Positions 25,545-34,657 of a stretch of DNA of 64,000 nt are shown here, piece after piece (within the stretch, counting starts at the first letter, position 1; each line of letters begins with the position of its first letter). A program made the translations under genes and the position numbers. The stretch is from Sulfuritalea sp. (lineage in GTDB: Bacteria; Pseudomonadota; Gammaproteobacteria; Burkholderiales; Rhodocyclaceae), in contig JAIPCF010000005.1 in NCBI GenBank assembly GCA_021738385.1, forward strand, positions 1 through 64,000, written 5' to 3'. The notes beneath the pieces are model-generated. The model did not search any database. It had not been told where the DNA came from and saw nothing but the letters and a program-made list of their open reading frames with translations.

Positions 25545-27650
25545 ATGACCGAAAAAGACGCCGCAACACTGGCGAAGCTGATTGCCGGCTGCCGTGAGCA
25601 GATGGAAAGCGACTTGTGCGAACTGGTTGAGGAACTCGGCCCGAGACTGATCGAGGACGTCACGGCGCGAACAAGTCCCGGCCACGAACCTGAGCGGCGC
25701 ATCGCCGCGGCCGTTCTCAGACCAGCACTGAGTTCCAACTGGGCCAGGGTGACGCCGGCTTTGGTGACCAATCTAGCCAGCCGTAGCCAAAATTCCGGCA
25801 ACGGCTATGGCGACGCGAGCAATCTGCAAATTCTCACCGATGCCGAGATGTCCCGGCAACTGGCCTCTCGCGAGGTCCTCGATCAACTGATCGCAGCCTG
25901 CCGCGAAGAGACCAACTCGCTGGAACGAAGGATTACCTACATGGTACTGCGCAGCGCCATGAAGCAAGGAGACACGAGCTTCAAGCTCGCCTCGCTGTGG
26001 TCCTGCATCGAGGCGGCCTGCGGCGAGGTGGCCAGCGATGCGATGGCGCGCATCCAGTTGCTGAAGCTGGTCGGCAAGCGCCTCGCCGAGGAAATGCCTC
26101 AAATCTATCGCGTGGTCAACGAAACCCTGATCGAGGCGGATATTCTGCCGCGCCTCAAACGCAGCTACCGGGATATGGCGCTGGTCGACCCCGAACAGGC
26201 CGCCGCCGAATCGGCCAAGGTGACGAGCGCCCTGGAGCGACTGGTGAAGGCGCGCACCAAGAGCGGCAGTGAAGCCACCGCAGGGCCTGGCGACGGTAGC
26301 CTGAAACTCTTCGACTCGATGAAGGCGCTGCATGCGGCGCCTCCACCGTCACCTGCCGGCACCCATGCAAACATCGTGCGCATGGCGCGCGACAGCGGCG
26401 CCGCAAGCGACGCGCGCCCGCAGGACGCCGTCACACTGGACATCGTCGCCGAGCTGTTCGACCTGCTGTTCGGTGACCCGCACGTAGCGGACGGCATCAA
26501 GGCGCTGGTGGCTCGTCTGCAATCCACGGTGCTGAAGGCGGCCATGCTCAACCAGCGCTTTTTCGCCGATCGCAGTCATCCGGCGCGGCGCTTCCTGGAC
26601 AGCATCTCGTCTATCGCGATCCGCTGGGGCAAAGTGGTCAACGCCACCGATCCCTTCTACGTCAAGCTTGCGGAGCTGGTCGAGAAAATCCACGCCACCT
26701 ACGACGGCGACATGACCGTATTCGACGCTGCGAACGCGGAGCTGGATGCCTTCCTCGCCGAGCGCGAGAAGATTGAGGAGCAGCAGGACAATGATCTGGC
26801 CGAGGTCGTGCGTGCCCGCGAGGAGGAAATTCGCTCCACCCGGGTTGCCCAGATGCGGGCGCAAAGGGCGGCAACCCAGTGCATCGCACGGCTGCTGGGG
26901 CCGCGGGTACCGATCCAGATAGCGGATTTCCTGCGCAGCTACTGGCGCGACGTGGTACAGGGCAGGATCTCGCAGGCCGGGGAGGATGGCGCGCCTACCG
27001 AAGAGGCCCTGCAAACCGCCGTCGCGCTGATCTGGACGGTGACGCCGAAGCACGATCTGGGGGAACGGCAACGGCATGCCGCCAGGCTGCCCGGGCTGCT
27101 GAAAAAGCTCAACGCCGGCTTCGACGAAATTGGCGCCTCGCCCACCGAGCGCAAGACGTTCATGGACACGCTGGTGGATATGCAGCTCGCTGCACTACGC
27201 GCGGAAAAGCAGAAAGCTCCCGTCGACGAGGAAAAATCGGCGCCAGGGCAAACACCGCCCGTTCGAGACGCCGGATCGACTCTGCAGGTCACCCATGCCA
27301 CCGAGTCGGGTGTCCGCGTGCAGGACATCTCACTCCCCGGCGCCAGCGAGCTCGATGCCGACAGCACTCCGGACCGTGCCGACCTGCGCCGTGTGCGCCA
27401 GCTTGTGCGCGGCGACTGGGTCGATTTCGTCACGGCGGGACAAAGTCGCCGCGAGCGCCTGACCTGGATCAACCCCGGCCGCACGCTGCTCCTTTTCAGC
27501 AACAGTGCTGCGGCCTGCGCGATTTCCATCACGGCGGAAGCGCTGGCGGTGCGGCTGCGGAACAAAACGGCGACTATCGTGATGCCCGACCGGCCGATGT
27601 TCGAGCGCGCCATTCACGGTGCCATCGAATCGCTGGACAGGCGCGGCTGA
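25545..27650 (+). CDS. DUF1631 family protein
   Basis: This 701-aa soluble protein is mostly alpha-helical, with an acidic coiled-coil-like stretch (about 400-440, rich in EE and Q). The helical body and the end (VRQLVRGDWVDFVTAGQSRR, then RLTWINPGRTLLLFSNS), a small beta-barrel resembling PilZ, match DUF1631, a family of beta- and gammaproteobacteria. A PilZ-like end would suggest c-di-GMP binding, but the RxxxR and D/NxSxxG signature is not seen, so I do not claim binding. Confidence 0.85.
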   Translation: MTEKDAATLAKLIAGCREQMESDLCELVEELGPRLIEDVTARTSPGHEPERRIAAAVLRPALSSNWARVTPALVTNLASRSQNSGNGYGDASNLQILTDAEMSRQLASREVLDQLIAACREETNSLERRITYMVLRSAMKQGDTSFKLASLWSCIEAACGEVASDAMARIQLLKLVGKRLAEEMPQIYRVVNETLIEADILPRLKRSYRDMALVDPEQAAAESAKVTSALERLVKARTKSGSEATAGPGDGSLKLFDSMKALHAAPPPSPAGTHANIVRMARDSGAASDARPQDAVTLDIVAELFDLLFGDPHVADGIKALVARLQSTVLKAAMLNQRFFADRSHPARRFLDSISSIAIRWGKVVNATDPFYVKLAELVEKIHATYDGDMTVFDAANAELDAFLAEREKIEEQQDNDLAEVVRAREEEIRSTRVAQMRAQRAATQCIARLLGPRVPIQIADFLRSYWRDVVQGRISQAGEDGAPTEEALQTAVALIWTVTPKHDLGERQRHAARLPGLLKKLNAGFDEIGASPTERKTFMDTLVDMQLAALRAEKQKAPVDEEKSAPGQTPPVRDAGSTLQVTHATESGVRVQDISLPGASELDADSTPDRADLRRVRQLVRGDWVDFVTAGQSRRERLTWINPGRTLLLFSNSAAACAISITAEALAVRLRNKTATIVMPDRPMFERAIHGAIESLDRRG

Positions 27651-27663
27651 GCTGACTTCGCAA

Positions 27664-27900
27664 AGCAGGAGCGGCAGCACGATCCGCATTGCCTGGAAGC
27701 CATCGAAACCGGAGCAATATGCGATGTATTTCAATTGCCGGACAACGCTGGTCGAGATGTTCAGAACCACGTTTGCGGGTGACTTTCGATTTGAAGGCAA
27801 TCGCGCCATCGTGTTCGACATCGCGGATACGCCGCCGACTGATGCGTTGGGTTTTTGTATTGCGGCGGCCCTGACCTATCATCGCAACAAACCGGCCCGC
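27664..27900 (+). pseudogene. Fragment of a small conserved protein
   Basis: A reading that overlaps nothing downstream gives RIAWKPSKPEQYAMYFNC, RTTLVEMFRTTFAGDFRFEG, NRAIVF and ALGFCIAAALTYH. This looks like the C-terminal half of a small conserved bacterial protein, possibly of the DUF1801 group, without its N-terminal half. A short ORF from ATG 27721 remains open. Family assignment is from memory and weak. Confidence 0.45.
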
Positions 27901-27955
27901 GCTTGGAAGTACGACGGTGCCGGGAAAAATCAGGCTGAAATTTTCGAAAGAGAAC

Positions 27956-28429
27956 ATGAGCGCCCTTGTCGTACGTCAGGCCATTGAAACCGATCAAAAA
28001 AAGCTCGCACCCTTGTTCGACGCCTATCGCCGGTTCTATGGAGCGGAGGGTGACATTCCAGCCGCCAGTGCCTTTCTGGCAGACCGTTTCGCGCGCGGCG
28101 AGTCGGCGGTGTTCATTGCATTCGAGGGTGAGGTTGCGGTCGGCTTTACACAACTCTATCCAAGTTTTTCTTCGGTCTCGCTGGCGCGGATATTCATCCT
28201 CAACGACCTGTTCGTCGATGAGAGTGCGCGGCGCAAGGGCGTTGTCGCGCAACTGATCGCGGCTGCCGTCGATTATTCACGAACCGAGGCGGCGGCCCGC
28301 CTGACATTGTCGACAGCGCGGAGCAACCTTGCTGCCCAGGCGTTGTATGAGTCCCTGGGCTGGAAACGCGACGACCGGTTTCTTGTCTACAATTTCAGCT
28401 TGCCGGCACAGGCAGGCAGTGCGGCGTAG
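27956..28429 (+). CDS. GNAT N-acetyltransferase
   Basis: This 157-aa GNAT protein has the acetyl-CoA loop in ARRKGVVAQLIAAAVDYS and the strand-helix end ALYESLGWKRDDRFLVYNFS. It begins VVRQAIETDQKKLAPLFDAY and is close to the AacA4/RimI-like group of predicted acetyltransferases. Substrate unknown. The ATG at 27956 follows AAAGAGAAC. Confidence 0.88.
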   Translation: MSALVVRQAIETDQKKLAPLFDAYRRFYGAEGDIPAASAFLADRFARGESAVFIAFEGEVAVGFTQLYPSFSSVSLARIFILNDLFVDESARRKGVVAQLIAAAVDYSRTEAAARLTLSTARSNLAAQALYESLGWKRDDRFLVYNFSLPAQAGSAA

Positions 28430-28480
28430 CATCGTCAACTGCCGGTTGCTGTCTTGAGCCACGACAAGGAGCGCGTTGTA

Positions 28481-29176
28481 TTGAAGACCATCGGATTGAT
28501 AGGCGGCATGAGTTGGGAGTCGACCGTCACTTATTACCGCCTGATCAATGAGGGTGTGAAAGCGCGCCTCGGCGGCTTGCATTCGGCGAGGCTGGTTCTC
28601 TACAGCGTTGATTTCGACGACATCGAACGCTTGCAGCGCGATGGCAACTGGTCCGAAGCGGGCGCGTTATTGGCCGAGGCCGCGCGCGCACTGGAAAAAG
28701 CCGGGGCGGAAGCCCTGGTTCTGTGCACCAACACCATGCACAAGGTGGCATCGGCTATCGAGGCGGCCGTCGCCATCCCGCTGCTGCACGTCGCCGACCC
28801 GACCGGCGAGGCGATCAACCGCACCGCCCTGGTTACAGTGGGCCTTCTGGGTACGCGCTTTACCATGGAGCAGGACTTCTATCGCGACCGGCTGAGCGAG
28901 CGTTACGGGCTCAAGGTGCTGATTCCGTCGGCAGACGATCGCGAGATCGTTCATCGCGTCATCTACGAAGAGTTGTGCCTGGGCAAACTGGTGGATGAGT
29001 CGCGTGCGCAGTATCTGCGCATCATTACCGACCTGGCAGAGCAGGGCGCCGAGGCGATCATTCTGGGCTGCACTGAAATATCCTTGCTGGTGGGCCAGGT
29101 GGACTCGGTCGTGCCTCTGTTCGACACCACCGCGCTGCATGCCTACAGCGCGGTTGACTGGGCGTTGTCGACGTGA
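28481..29176 (+). CDS. Aspartate/glutamate racemase family protein
   Basis: This 231-aa cofactor-independent racemase of the YgeA/Asp-Glu group has IGLIGGMSWESTVTYYRLIN at the start. The two catalytic cysteines are in ALVLCTNTMHK and IILGCTEISLL. A TTG start at 28481 after AAGGAG is chosen; an earlier TTG at 28454 is in frame but has no ribosome-binding site. Amino-acid specificity is not decided by the sequence. Confidence 0.9.
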   Translation: MKTIGLIGGMSWESTVTYYRLINEGVKARLGGLHSARLVLYSVDFDDIERLQRDGNWSEAGALLAEAARALEKAGAEALVLCTNTMHKVASAIEAAVAIPLLHVADPTGEAINRTALVTVGLLGTRFTMEQDFYRDRLSERYGLKVLIPSADDREIVHRVIYEELCLGKLVDESRAQYLRIITDLAEQGAEAIILGCTEISLLVGQVDSVVPLFDTTALHAYSAVDWALST

Positions 29177-29213
29177 CGGCCCTGGGGTCAAGGCAAATGA
29201 AAGGGAGATGGCA

Positions 29214-29612
29214 ATGATCGAGGGCAGTTGTCTGTGCGGCGGGGTGCGCTATGAATACGATGGCGATATCGAAGAGATTTCGATCTGTCACTGCTCGCAA
29301 TGTCGCAAGGCCCAAGGCTCGGCGTTTGCTCCGGTGAGCCCGGTGGATTCGGCGCGCTTCAAGTTGATCTCGGGTGCCGACTTGCTCAAGGAGTTCCGCT
29401 CTTCGCCGGGCAAGGCCCGGGTGTTTTGCGGCAACTGCGGCAGCCCGATCTACAGCGCGCTGGACGATCGACCAGAAGTCAAGCGACTGCGCCTGGGTAC
29501 GGTGGAAACGCCCTTTGCCTGCAGCGATGTTTTTCATATCTTTTGTGCGTCGAAAGCTCCCTGGCTGGATTGCGACGACACGCATCCGCATTTTGCGGAA
29601 CGCAGGCCCTGA
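29214..29612 (+). CDS. GFA-family zinc-binding protein
   Basis: This 132-aa GFA-fold protein has zinc ligands GSCLCGGVRYEY, CHCSQCRKAQGSAF and FCGNCGSPIYS, all intact. It is a better-conserved relative of the protein at 20291-20788 and has a normal end. The second ATG (29214) sits 8 bases after AAAGGGA. Substrate unknown; related proteins bind glutathione adducts. Confidence 0.9.
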   Translation: MIEGSCLCGGVRYEYDGDIEEISICHCSQCRKAQGSAFAPVSPVDSARFKLISGADLLKEFRSSPGKARVFCGNCGSPIYSALDDRPEVKRLRLGTVETPFACSDVFHIFCASKAPWLDCDDTHPHFAERRP

Positions 29613-29639
29613 CAGGGTGGAAATGTCGAATGACTTGCC

Positions 29640-30179
29640 ATGATTGTTGAAACCGATGTGCCCTTGCTCGATGAACTTCTCGTTTCGTACCGGGATATCA
29701 TCGGTGCCGATTTCACGGCCTATCGCAATCATTGTTTTCGCGTGTTCAATTTTTGCGTGGCGATGGCGGATGCCAATGCAGCGGAGCGGGAACGATTGGC
29801 GATCGCAACGGCGTTTCACGATCTGGGAATCTGGAGCGCGCGCAGCTTCGATTATCTTGAGCCTTCGCAGAGCCTGGCGCGCGACTACCTCAACGCTTCA
29901 GGGCGCGTCGCCTGGATTGACGAGGTGACAGCGATGATCGGGAATCATCACAAAATCACCTGCTTTCAGCCCTGCCGGCTGAGTTTGGTCGAGGTCTTTC
30001 GCCGTGCCGACTGGATCGACGTTTCGCTCGGATGGCTGAGCTTTGGCGTGCCACGCATTTTCATTCGGCAGACGCTTGCCAGTTTTCCCAATGCCGGGTT
30101 TCATCGGATGTTGCTGGCACTCGCCTGGCGACGGACGAAGGCGCATCCTTTGAGTCCACTGCCGATGATGCGACTATGA
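29640..30179 (+). CDS. HD-domain-like protein
   Basis: This 179-aa protein resembles HD phosphohydrolases: YRNHCFRVFNFCVAMADAN supplies the first His, ATAFHDLGIWS the HD pair, and IGNHHKITCF a later His pair. These fit a metal-dependent phosphohydrolase, but the family is not a standard one. Its end overlaps the next gene by 4 bases (ATGAG), so the two are coupled. Confidence 0.75.
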   Translation: MIVETDVPLLDELLVSYRDIIGADFTAYRNHCFRVFNFCVAMADANAAERERLAIATAFHDLGIWSARSFDYLEPSQSLARDYLNASGRVAWIDEVTAMIGNHHKITCFQPCRLSLVEVFRRADWIDVSLGWLSFGVPRIFIRQTLASFPNAGFHRMLLALAWRRTKAHPLSPLPMMRL

Positions 30180-30685
30180 GCCCACCCGAAAAAATTCGCA
30201 GCAATCTCCCGGTGGTGCCGATGACCCTCGCCGAGCTGGAGAAAGTGCGTGCCTCGTGCAAGGCGATGGTCAGGCGGCGAGCGGCAAGTTCCGGCGGCTT
30301 GGCGCTGATCCCGATTCCGGGCGCAGACATTGCCGGTGATATCGGCCTGCTGCTGGAGTTGATTCCGGCGATCAACCGAAAATTCGGGCTGAGTCTGGAA
30401 CAAATCGAGGAACTCGAATTGGGCCATCGAGTGGTCATCTACGCGTTGGTAAGAAAATCAGGCGCCATGATGGTCGGGCAGACAATTACCCGAAAGCTGA
30501 TCGTTTCAGCGCTGCAGAAAGTTGCGGTGCGCATGGGCGCCAAGCAGGTGCTGAAATACATCCCCTTCGCCGGGCAGGCGGCGGCAGTTGCGCTGAGCGT
30601 CTCGGCGATGATGTATCTGGGCAATTCACATGTGGATGCCTGTTTCGAGATCGCCAGTGGCGCAATCAAAAAGCAAAAAACATGA
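30176..30685 (+). CDS. Membrane-associated protein, weakly DUF697-like
   Basis: This 169-aa protein has a pattern GGLALIPIPGADIAGDIGLL and IPFAGQAAAVALSVSAMMYL, two glycine-rich hydrophobic stretches that could insert in or associate with the membrane. The PIPGADI element resembles DUF697 or EcsC-type proteins. I do not recognise it with certainty. It overlaps both neighbours by 4 bases, so the three genes 29640-31242 form a small operon. Confidence 0.7.
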   Translation: MSPPEKIRSNLPVVPMTLAELEKVRASCKAMVRRRAASSGGLALIPIPGADIAGDIGLLLELIPAINRKFGLSLEQIEELELGHRVVIYALVRKSGAMMVGQTITRKLIVSALQKVAVRMGAKQVLKYIPFAGQAAAVALSVSAMMYLGNSHVDACFEIASGAIKKQKT

Positions 30686-31242
30686 CGGAGAAAGCACATC
30701 CAATGACTGCCACCTCCCGCTTCAAAGTACCGGAAAGGCTGGAGACCGAGCGGCTGGTGCTGCGCATGTTTGGCGAAGACGATTGGCGGGCGATGCACGA
30801 GCATTATTCCGATCCTGAATGCGTACGCTTCACGTTTGGCCGCGCGCAGTCGGAAAGCGGTAGCTGGCGGGCCGTGGCCAGCATGCTCGGGCATTGGCAA
30901 CTGCGCGACTATGGCCCTTATGCGCTGGAGGAAAAAGCCACGCGCAAAGTGCTCGGCACCGTCGGTCTGTGGTATCCGATCGACTGGCCGGAGCCGGAAA
31001 TCAAATGGGCGCTGGCGCGCCAGCATTGGGGCAAGGGCTACGCCAGCGAGGCGGTGCGCGCGGTGCAGGCCATGGCGCTCGAACACCTCTCCGAGTTACC
31101 CCTGATCAGCTTTGTCAATTCCGAAAATGCCGCGTCAATTCGTCTCGCGCTGGCCGTGGGGGCGACACTGGAACGCGAGACCGAGTTCCGCGGTGGTTGG
31201 TGGCATGTGTATCGACATCCATCGAAGCGCGATAGCGGATGA
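30682..31242 (+). CDS. GNAT N-acetyltransferase, RimJ/RimL type
   Basis: This 186-aa acetyltransferase of the Acetyltransf_3 group has LETERLVLRMFGEDDWRAMH at the start and ALARQHWGKGYASEAVRAVQ for the acetyl-CoA loop. It ends SFVNSENAASIRLALAVGA. Members modify ribosomal proteins, tRNA-linked products or small amines; the target is not evident. Third gene of the coupled group. Confidence 0.9.
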   Translation: MTEKAHPMTATSRFKVPERLETERLVLRMFGEDDWRAMHEHYSDPECVRFTFGRAQSESGSWRAVASMLGHWQLRDYGPYALEEKATRKVLGTVGLWYPIDWPEPEIKWALARQHWGKGYASEAVRAVQAMALEHLSELPLISFVNSENAASIRLALAVGATLERETEFRGGWWHVYRHPSKRDSG

Positions 31243-31253
31243 TTTCCGCGCGC

Positions 31254-31279
31254 TGAAACTCGGCGATGGCGAGACGGCG
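31254..31279 (+). repeat. 27-bp dispersed repeat, copy 6
   Basis: The copy reads TGAAACTCGGCGATGGCGA then GACGGCG, one A shorter than consensus. It lies 12 bases past the acetyltransferase stop. Confidence 0.8.
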
Positions 31280-31381
31280 GTTAGCGGATATGCATCTTCC
31301 AGGCAGGCCGAAAGCATGGGATGTGCCTCGAATAGCCGTCCACGGGCATAGAATGACCTCCTGCCGAATGGGGGAAAAATA

Positions 31382-32155
31382 GTGAAGTCATGCACATTGA
31401 TTGCATTTCTGGCGCCGTTGCTGATGGTTCTCGACGTCGCGGCGGCCGATCTGCCTCTGGGCAGTTGCGCCAACCCCCAGGCAATGACGGACCTGTCCAA
31501 GTGCGATTTTTCGCGCAAGAAACTCAACGGCAAGGATTTGCATGGCGTGCGTCTGGCGGGTGCCAAGCTGGAGAGCACGGATTTTCGAAAAGCCAATCTG
31601 CAGGGTGCCGACCTGAGCGGAAGCAATGCCAAATGGGCCAACTTCACCGGCGCCAATCTGGCGCATGCGGACTTGCGCAAGGCCGATCTGTTTCACGCCA
31701 GTTTCGATGATGGTGATTTGAGCGACGCCAAGCTGGCTGGCGCCAATATGTTCGGCTCCAATCTGATTAATACCCGTGCGCTGAGAGCCGACTTTTCGGG
31801 CGCCTATCTGAAAGACATCCTGATGGAAGGCATCGACCTTTCCGGCGGTTCGATTCGCAACTGCCATGCGGTACGCGGGGTGTTCACCGGGGCGCGTCTG
31901 GTTGGCACCGATCTGTCCGGTGCGGACCTCACCGGTTCTGCCATGGAGCAAGCCGATTTTTCGAATGCGATATTGAAGGCGACAAAACTGACGGGTGCCG
32001 TCCTGCGGCAGGCAATATTCTTCAAGGCGGACATGAAAGATGCCGATCTGACCAATGCCGATGTCTGGAGCGCCAGCTTTGATCAGGCGACGAACCGGGA
32101 CGAGTCGGTGCAGGAGGCGCTGGTCGAACCCTTCGTGGTACGGGATCGCCGCTAG
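31382..32155 (+). CDS. Exported pentapeptide-repeat protein
   Basis: This 257-aa protein has a signal peptide (TLIAFLAPLLMVLDVAAADL) and about 30 pentapeptide units of the A(D/N)LxG type, such as ANLQGADLSGSNAKWANFTG. The units should fold as a right-handed quadrilateral beta-helix. The start is GTG at 31382. Function unknown; DNA mimicry is unlikely for an exported protein. Confidence 0.88.
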   Translation: MKSCTLIAFLAPLLMVLDVAAADLPLGSCANPQAMTDLSKCDFSRKKLNGKDLHGVRLAGAKLESTDFRKANLQGADLSGSNAKWANFTGANLAHADLRKADLFHASFDDGDLSDAKLAGANMFGSNLINTRALRADFSGAYLKDILMEGIDLSGGSIRNCHAVRGVFTGARLVGTDLSGADLTGSAMEQADFSNAILKATKLTGAVLRQAIFFKADMKDADLTNADVWSASFDQATNRDESVQEALVEPFVVRDRR

Positions 32156-32193
32156 GCGTCCGGCCCCGGTCTTTCAGGAAAGAGAGTTTCGAT

Positions 32194-33051
32194 ATGGGAA
32201 ATGAGACCCCTGCGGTTGATCTGCAGGCAGCGGATGGCATCAAATTGTCCGCCCGCATCTGGATGCCGCCGACATCGAATGCGGTGCTGGCCCTGGTGCA
32301 TGGCATTGCCGAGCACTCGGGGCGCTATGCGTTTCTCGCCGAACGCGCCAACGCGCGTGGTATCGGCGTGGTCTCGCTTGATTTGCGCGGTCACGGGCGC
32401 TCGCCGGGCGAGCGTTCCTACGTAGAACGCTTCGACGACTATTTGCTGGATGTGGATGCGCTGCTGGCAAAGGCTCACGAACTGGCCGCCGGTCGGCCGG
32501 TATTCCTCATGGGGCACAGCATGGGCGGCGCGATCGCGCTGCGCTGGCTGGCGCAGCGGCAGAAGCCGGTGGTGGGGCTGATACTTTCTTCAGCGGCGCT
32601 CAAGATCGGTGGCGATGTGCCGCGGCTGCTGGTGGCCCTGGCACCGCTGCTCTCGCGCTGGCTGCCGCATCTGCGCGGCACGCGTATCGACCCGGCGGTA
32701 ATCAGCCGGGATCCCGCAGCGGTGGCCGCTTATGTGAATGATCCGCTGGTGAGCCTGGAAGCGCCGCCGGCCCGTACCGGAGCGGAATTGCTTCAGGCGA
32801 TGGCGTCCAATCGCGAAGCGGCGAAGGGCCTGCGCGTGCCGGTGTATCTGTTTCACGGTGACGCAGACCGCCTGACCGATCCGGCCGGCAGCCAGGAAAT
32901 TCACGATCTGTGGGGTGGCCCGGATCGAACGCTGAGGATATGGCCGGGCAGTCGTCACGAGACTCTCAATGATCTCGACCGCGAGATGGTGGTGACGGAG
33001 CTTATCGACTGGGTACAGTCGCATTGCGCTCCGGACTCAAGGGCGGGGTAA
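32194..33051 (+). CDS. Alpha/beta hydrolase, monoacylglycerol-lipase type
   Basis: This 285-aa soluble serine hydrolase of the Hydrolase_4 family has LVHGIAEHSGRYAFLAERAN for the oxyanion region, the nucleophile in FLMGHSMGGAIAL, acid in FHGDADRLTDPAGS and His in PGSRHETLNDLDRE. Predicted to cleave monoacylglycerols or similar esters. The ATG follows AAAGAGAG. Its end overlaps the convergent regulator by 15 bases. Confidence 0.9.
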   Translation: MGNETPAVDLQAADGIKLSARIWMPPTSNAVLALVHGIAEHSGRYAFLAERANARGIGVVSLDLRGHGRSPGERSYVERFDDYLLDVDALLAKAHELAAGRPVFLMGHSMGGAIALRWLAQRQKPVVGLILSSAALKIGGDVPRLLVALAPLLSRWLPHLRGTRIDPAVISRDPAAVAAYVNDPLVSLEAPPARTGAELLQAMASNREAAKGLRVPVYLFHGDADRLTDPAGSQEIHDLWGGPDRTLRIWPGSRHETLNDLDREMVVTELIDWVQSHCAPDSRAG

Positions 33052-33507
33052 TGCGGGCAGGGTAATGCGTTTGACCGGGGTCTGCTTTGCCGTATCCAGA
33101 TCATCGAGAACTGAATAGAGTGTGGTCATCAGACCCTTGCCGACGGCCTCTTCAAGGTAGGCATACTGCGCTTCGACCAGAGGCATAATGCTCGCCACCA
33201 GTTTCTCGCTGCGTGCTGACAGACGTACCAGTACTCGCCGCTGATCGTCCGGAAAGCGAGTCCGAACCACCAGGTTCAATGCCTCCATACGGGTCAGGAT
33301 GCCGGCCAGGCTGGGGCTCAGAATCTGGCACAACTCGCAGATTTCCCGTGGTTCGAGCTGTTCGCGTTCGCTCAGTACGCGCATGATCCGCCACTGGGGC
33401 TCGGTCAGTCCGTAATGGTTCAGGATCGGTCGAAAGTGGCTGAGCAACTCCTCCCGTGCTCTGAGCAGCAGCTGCGGGAGATTGCTGTAGGTGGTTTTTC
33501 GCTTCAT
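33037..33507 (-). CDS. MarR-family regulator, HpaR/HpcR-like
   Basis: This 156-aa winged-helix regulator resembles HpaR, the repressor of homoprotocatechuate degradation: LLLRAREELLSHFRPILNHY, GLTEPQWRIMRVLSE, SPSLAGILTRMEALNLVVRT and DDQRRVLVRLSARSEKLV. The ATG at 33507 follows GGAGAATC; codons upstream in the frame are not conserved. Next to it is a trace of hpaG on the opposite strand, which supports this identity. Confidence 0.82.
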   Translation of the reverse strand: MKRKTTYSNLPQLLLRAREELLSHFRPILNHYGLTEPQWRIMRVLSEREQLEPREICELCQILSPSLAGILTRMEALNLVVRTRFPDDQRRVLVRLSARSEKLVASIMPLVEAQYAYLEEAVGKGLMTTLYSVLDDLDTAKQTPVKRITLPALPRP

Positions 33508-33690
33508 TGGATTCTCCTGAACTACCGTTGCCGAAAGGGCTGATGGCACCCAAAAAAGAGAGCGAGGTAGCAATGAATCCATGTCGGGAAGAACTATCAG
33601 GCTGGGCTGCAGCAACAAAGCGCGGCAGTTGGAATGCCATGCACTGCAGGAAAACGCCGGATCAAACCAGCGACAAGCTGGCGGCATGAC

Positions 33691-33798
33691 ATGAGCCATC
33701 ATCAATCAAATCCGCCAGCCTGCATCAGGGGTACCGTGTATGGCGTCATCCTCAACGACACGCGCTCGCTCGCGCAGGAGCGCGGCTTGATCGCCTGA
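33691..33798 (+). pseudogene. Possible hpaG N-terminal remnant
   Basis: A 35-codon frame contains IRGTVYGVILNDTRSLAQ, like the start of fumarylacetoacetate-hydrolase-family HpaG (GTVYGV-LN). It stops at 33796. The rest of the gene is absent. hpaG-type genes are commonly divergent from hpaR, as here. The match is short. The 33508-34012 stretch holds no other supported gene. Confidence 0.45.
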
Positions 33799-34012
33799 GA
33801 CAATAGCCGACGCTGCGACGCAGAGCGTGATGGTGTCTATCCGATCTGGATTCATTAGGAAAACGGAACGTGTTACGCTTTATAGCTCATTGAGGCGATC
33901 CGAGTGAAACGCAACCCGCGCCGCTAGAGCTGGCAGTTTTTGGCTGCATCCATGCCTGCGCCTGACGGACACCCGCCCCGATCTGTTTGTAACTTTCCCG
34001 AGGGGATAGACC

Positions 34013-34570
34013 ATGAATCAAACCGAACCCAAACCCGATACCGATTCCGCAGAAAACGCAGAAACCGAGACGCCGTCAGCGGAGCAAAGTCGCTACGAGG
34101 CGCTTTACGATCGTTTCACCGAGCGCGCGCGCGAGCTGTTCGATGCCGGTCAGGAAAAGAGCAAGGAGGCCATGGAAAAAGCCATGGAAAGTGCACGTGA
34201 GCAGCTTGCGGCGGCTGAAGAGTTCTCGGCGGAGCAGGGCGAGGCCTTCAAGAAGTTCATGCGCCGCGACCTCGATCAGACAGCGGAAGAAATGCGGATA
34301 CTCGGTCAGGAAGCCAAGGATCGGCTGAATCCTTCGCGATTGGGTGCCGGCGCGCTGTCGTCGATGGCGAAACTGCTTGAGGTAACTGGCACTGCGCTGC
34401 AAAACCTTTCACGCAAGGCCGAGGATGCCCTGCACTTCAACACCGGCGAGATCACTGCGGCAGGCACCCTGACCTGCACCAAATGCGGGCAGAAGGTACA
34501 GCTCAAACACAGTGCGCACATCCCGCCCTGCCCGAGCTGTCACGGAACGCAGTTTCGCAAGGGATATTGA
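34013..34570 (+). CDS. Zinc-ribbon protein with helical N-terminus (DUF1451-like)
   Basis: This 185-aa soluble protein has a long charged helix rich in E/K/A (about 25-110, likely coiled coil) and a C-terminal zinc ribbon with LTCTKCGQKVQL and IPPCPSCHGTQFRKG (two CxxC pairs). It resembles the DUF1451 zinc-ribbon family. Function unknown; a nucleic-acid or protein-binding role is only a guess. The start follows AGGGGATAG. Confidence 0.85.
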   Translation: MNQTEPKPDTDSAENAETETPSAEQSRYEALYDRFTERARELFDAGQEKSKEAMEKAMESAREQLAAAEEFSAEQGEAFKKFMRRDLDQTAEEMRILGQEAKDRLNPSRLGAGALSSMAKLLEVTGTALQNLSRKAEDALHFNTGEITAAGTLTCTKCGQKVQLKHSAHIPPCPSCHGTQFRKGY

Positions 34571-34657
34571 GCCCGTCCGCCGGAATACAAGCTGTCACTC
34601 GGATGCAAGGCTGCGACTCGTGAAGCTCGCGGTTGAAAAGCACAAGGAGTTTGGGTC

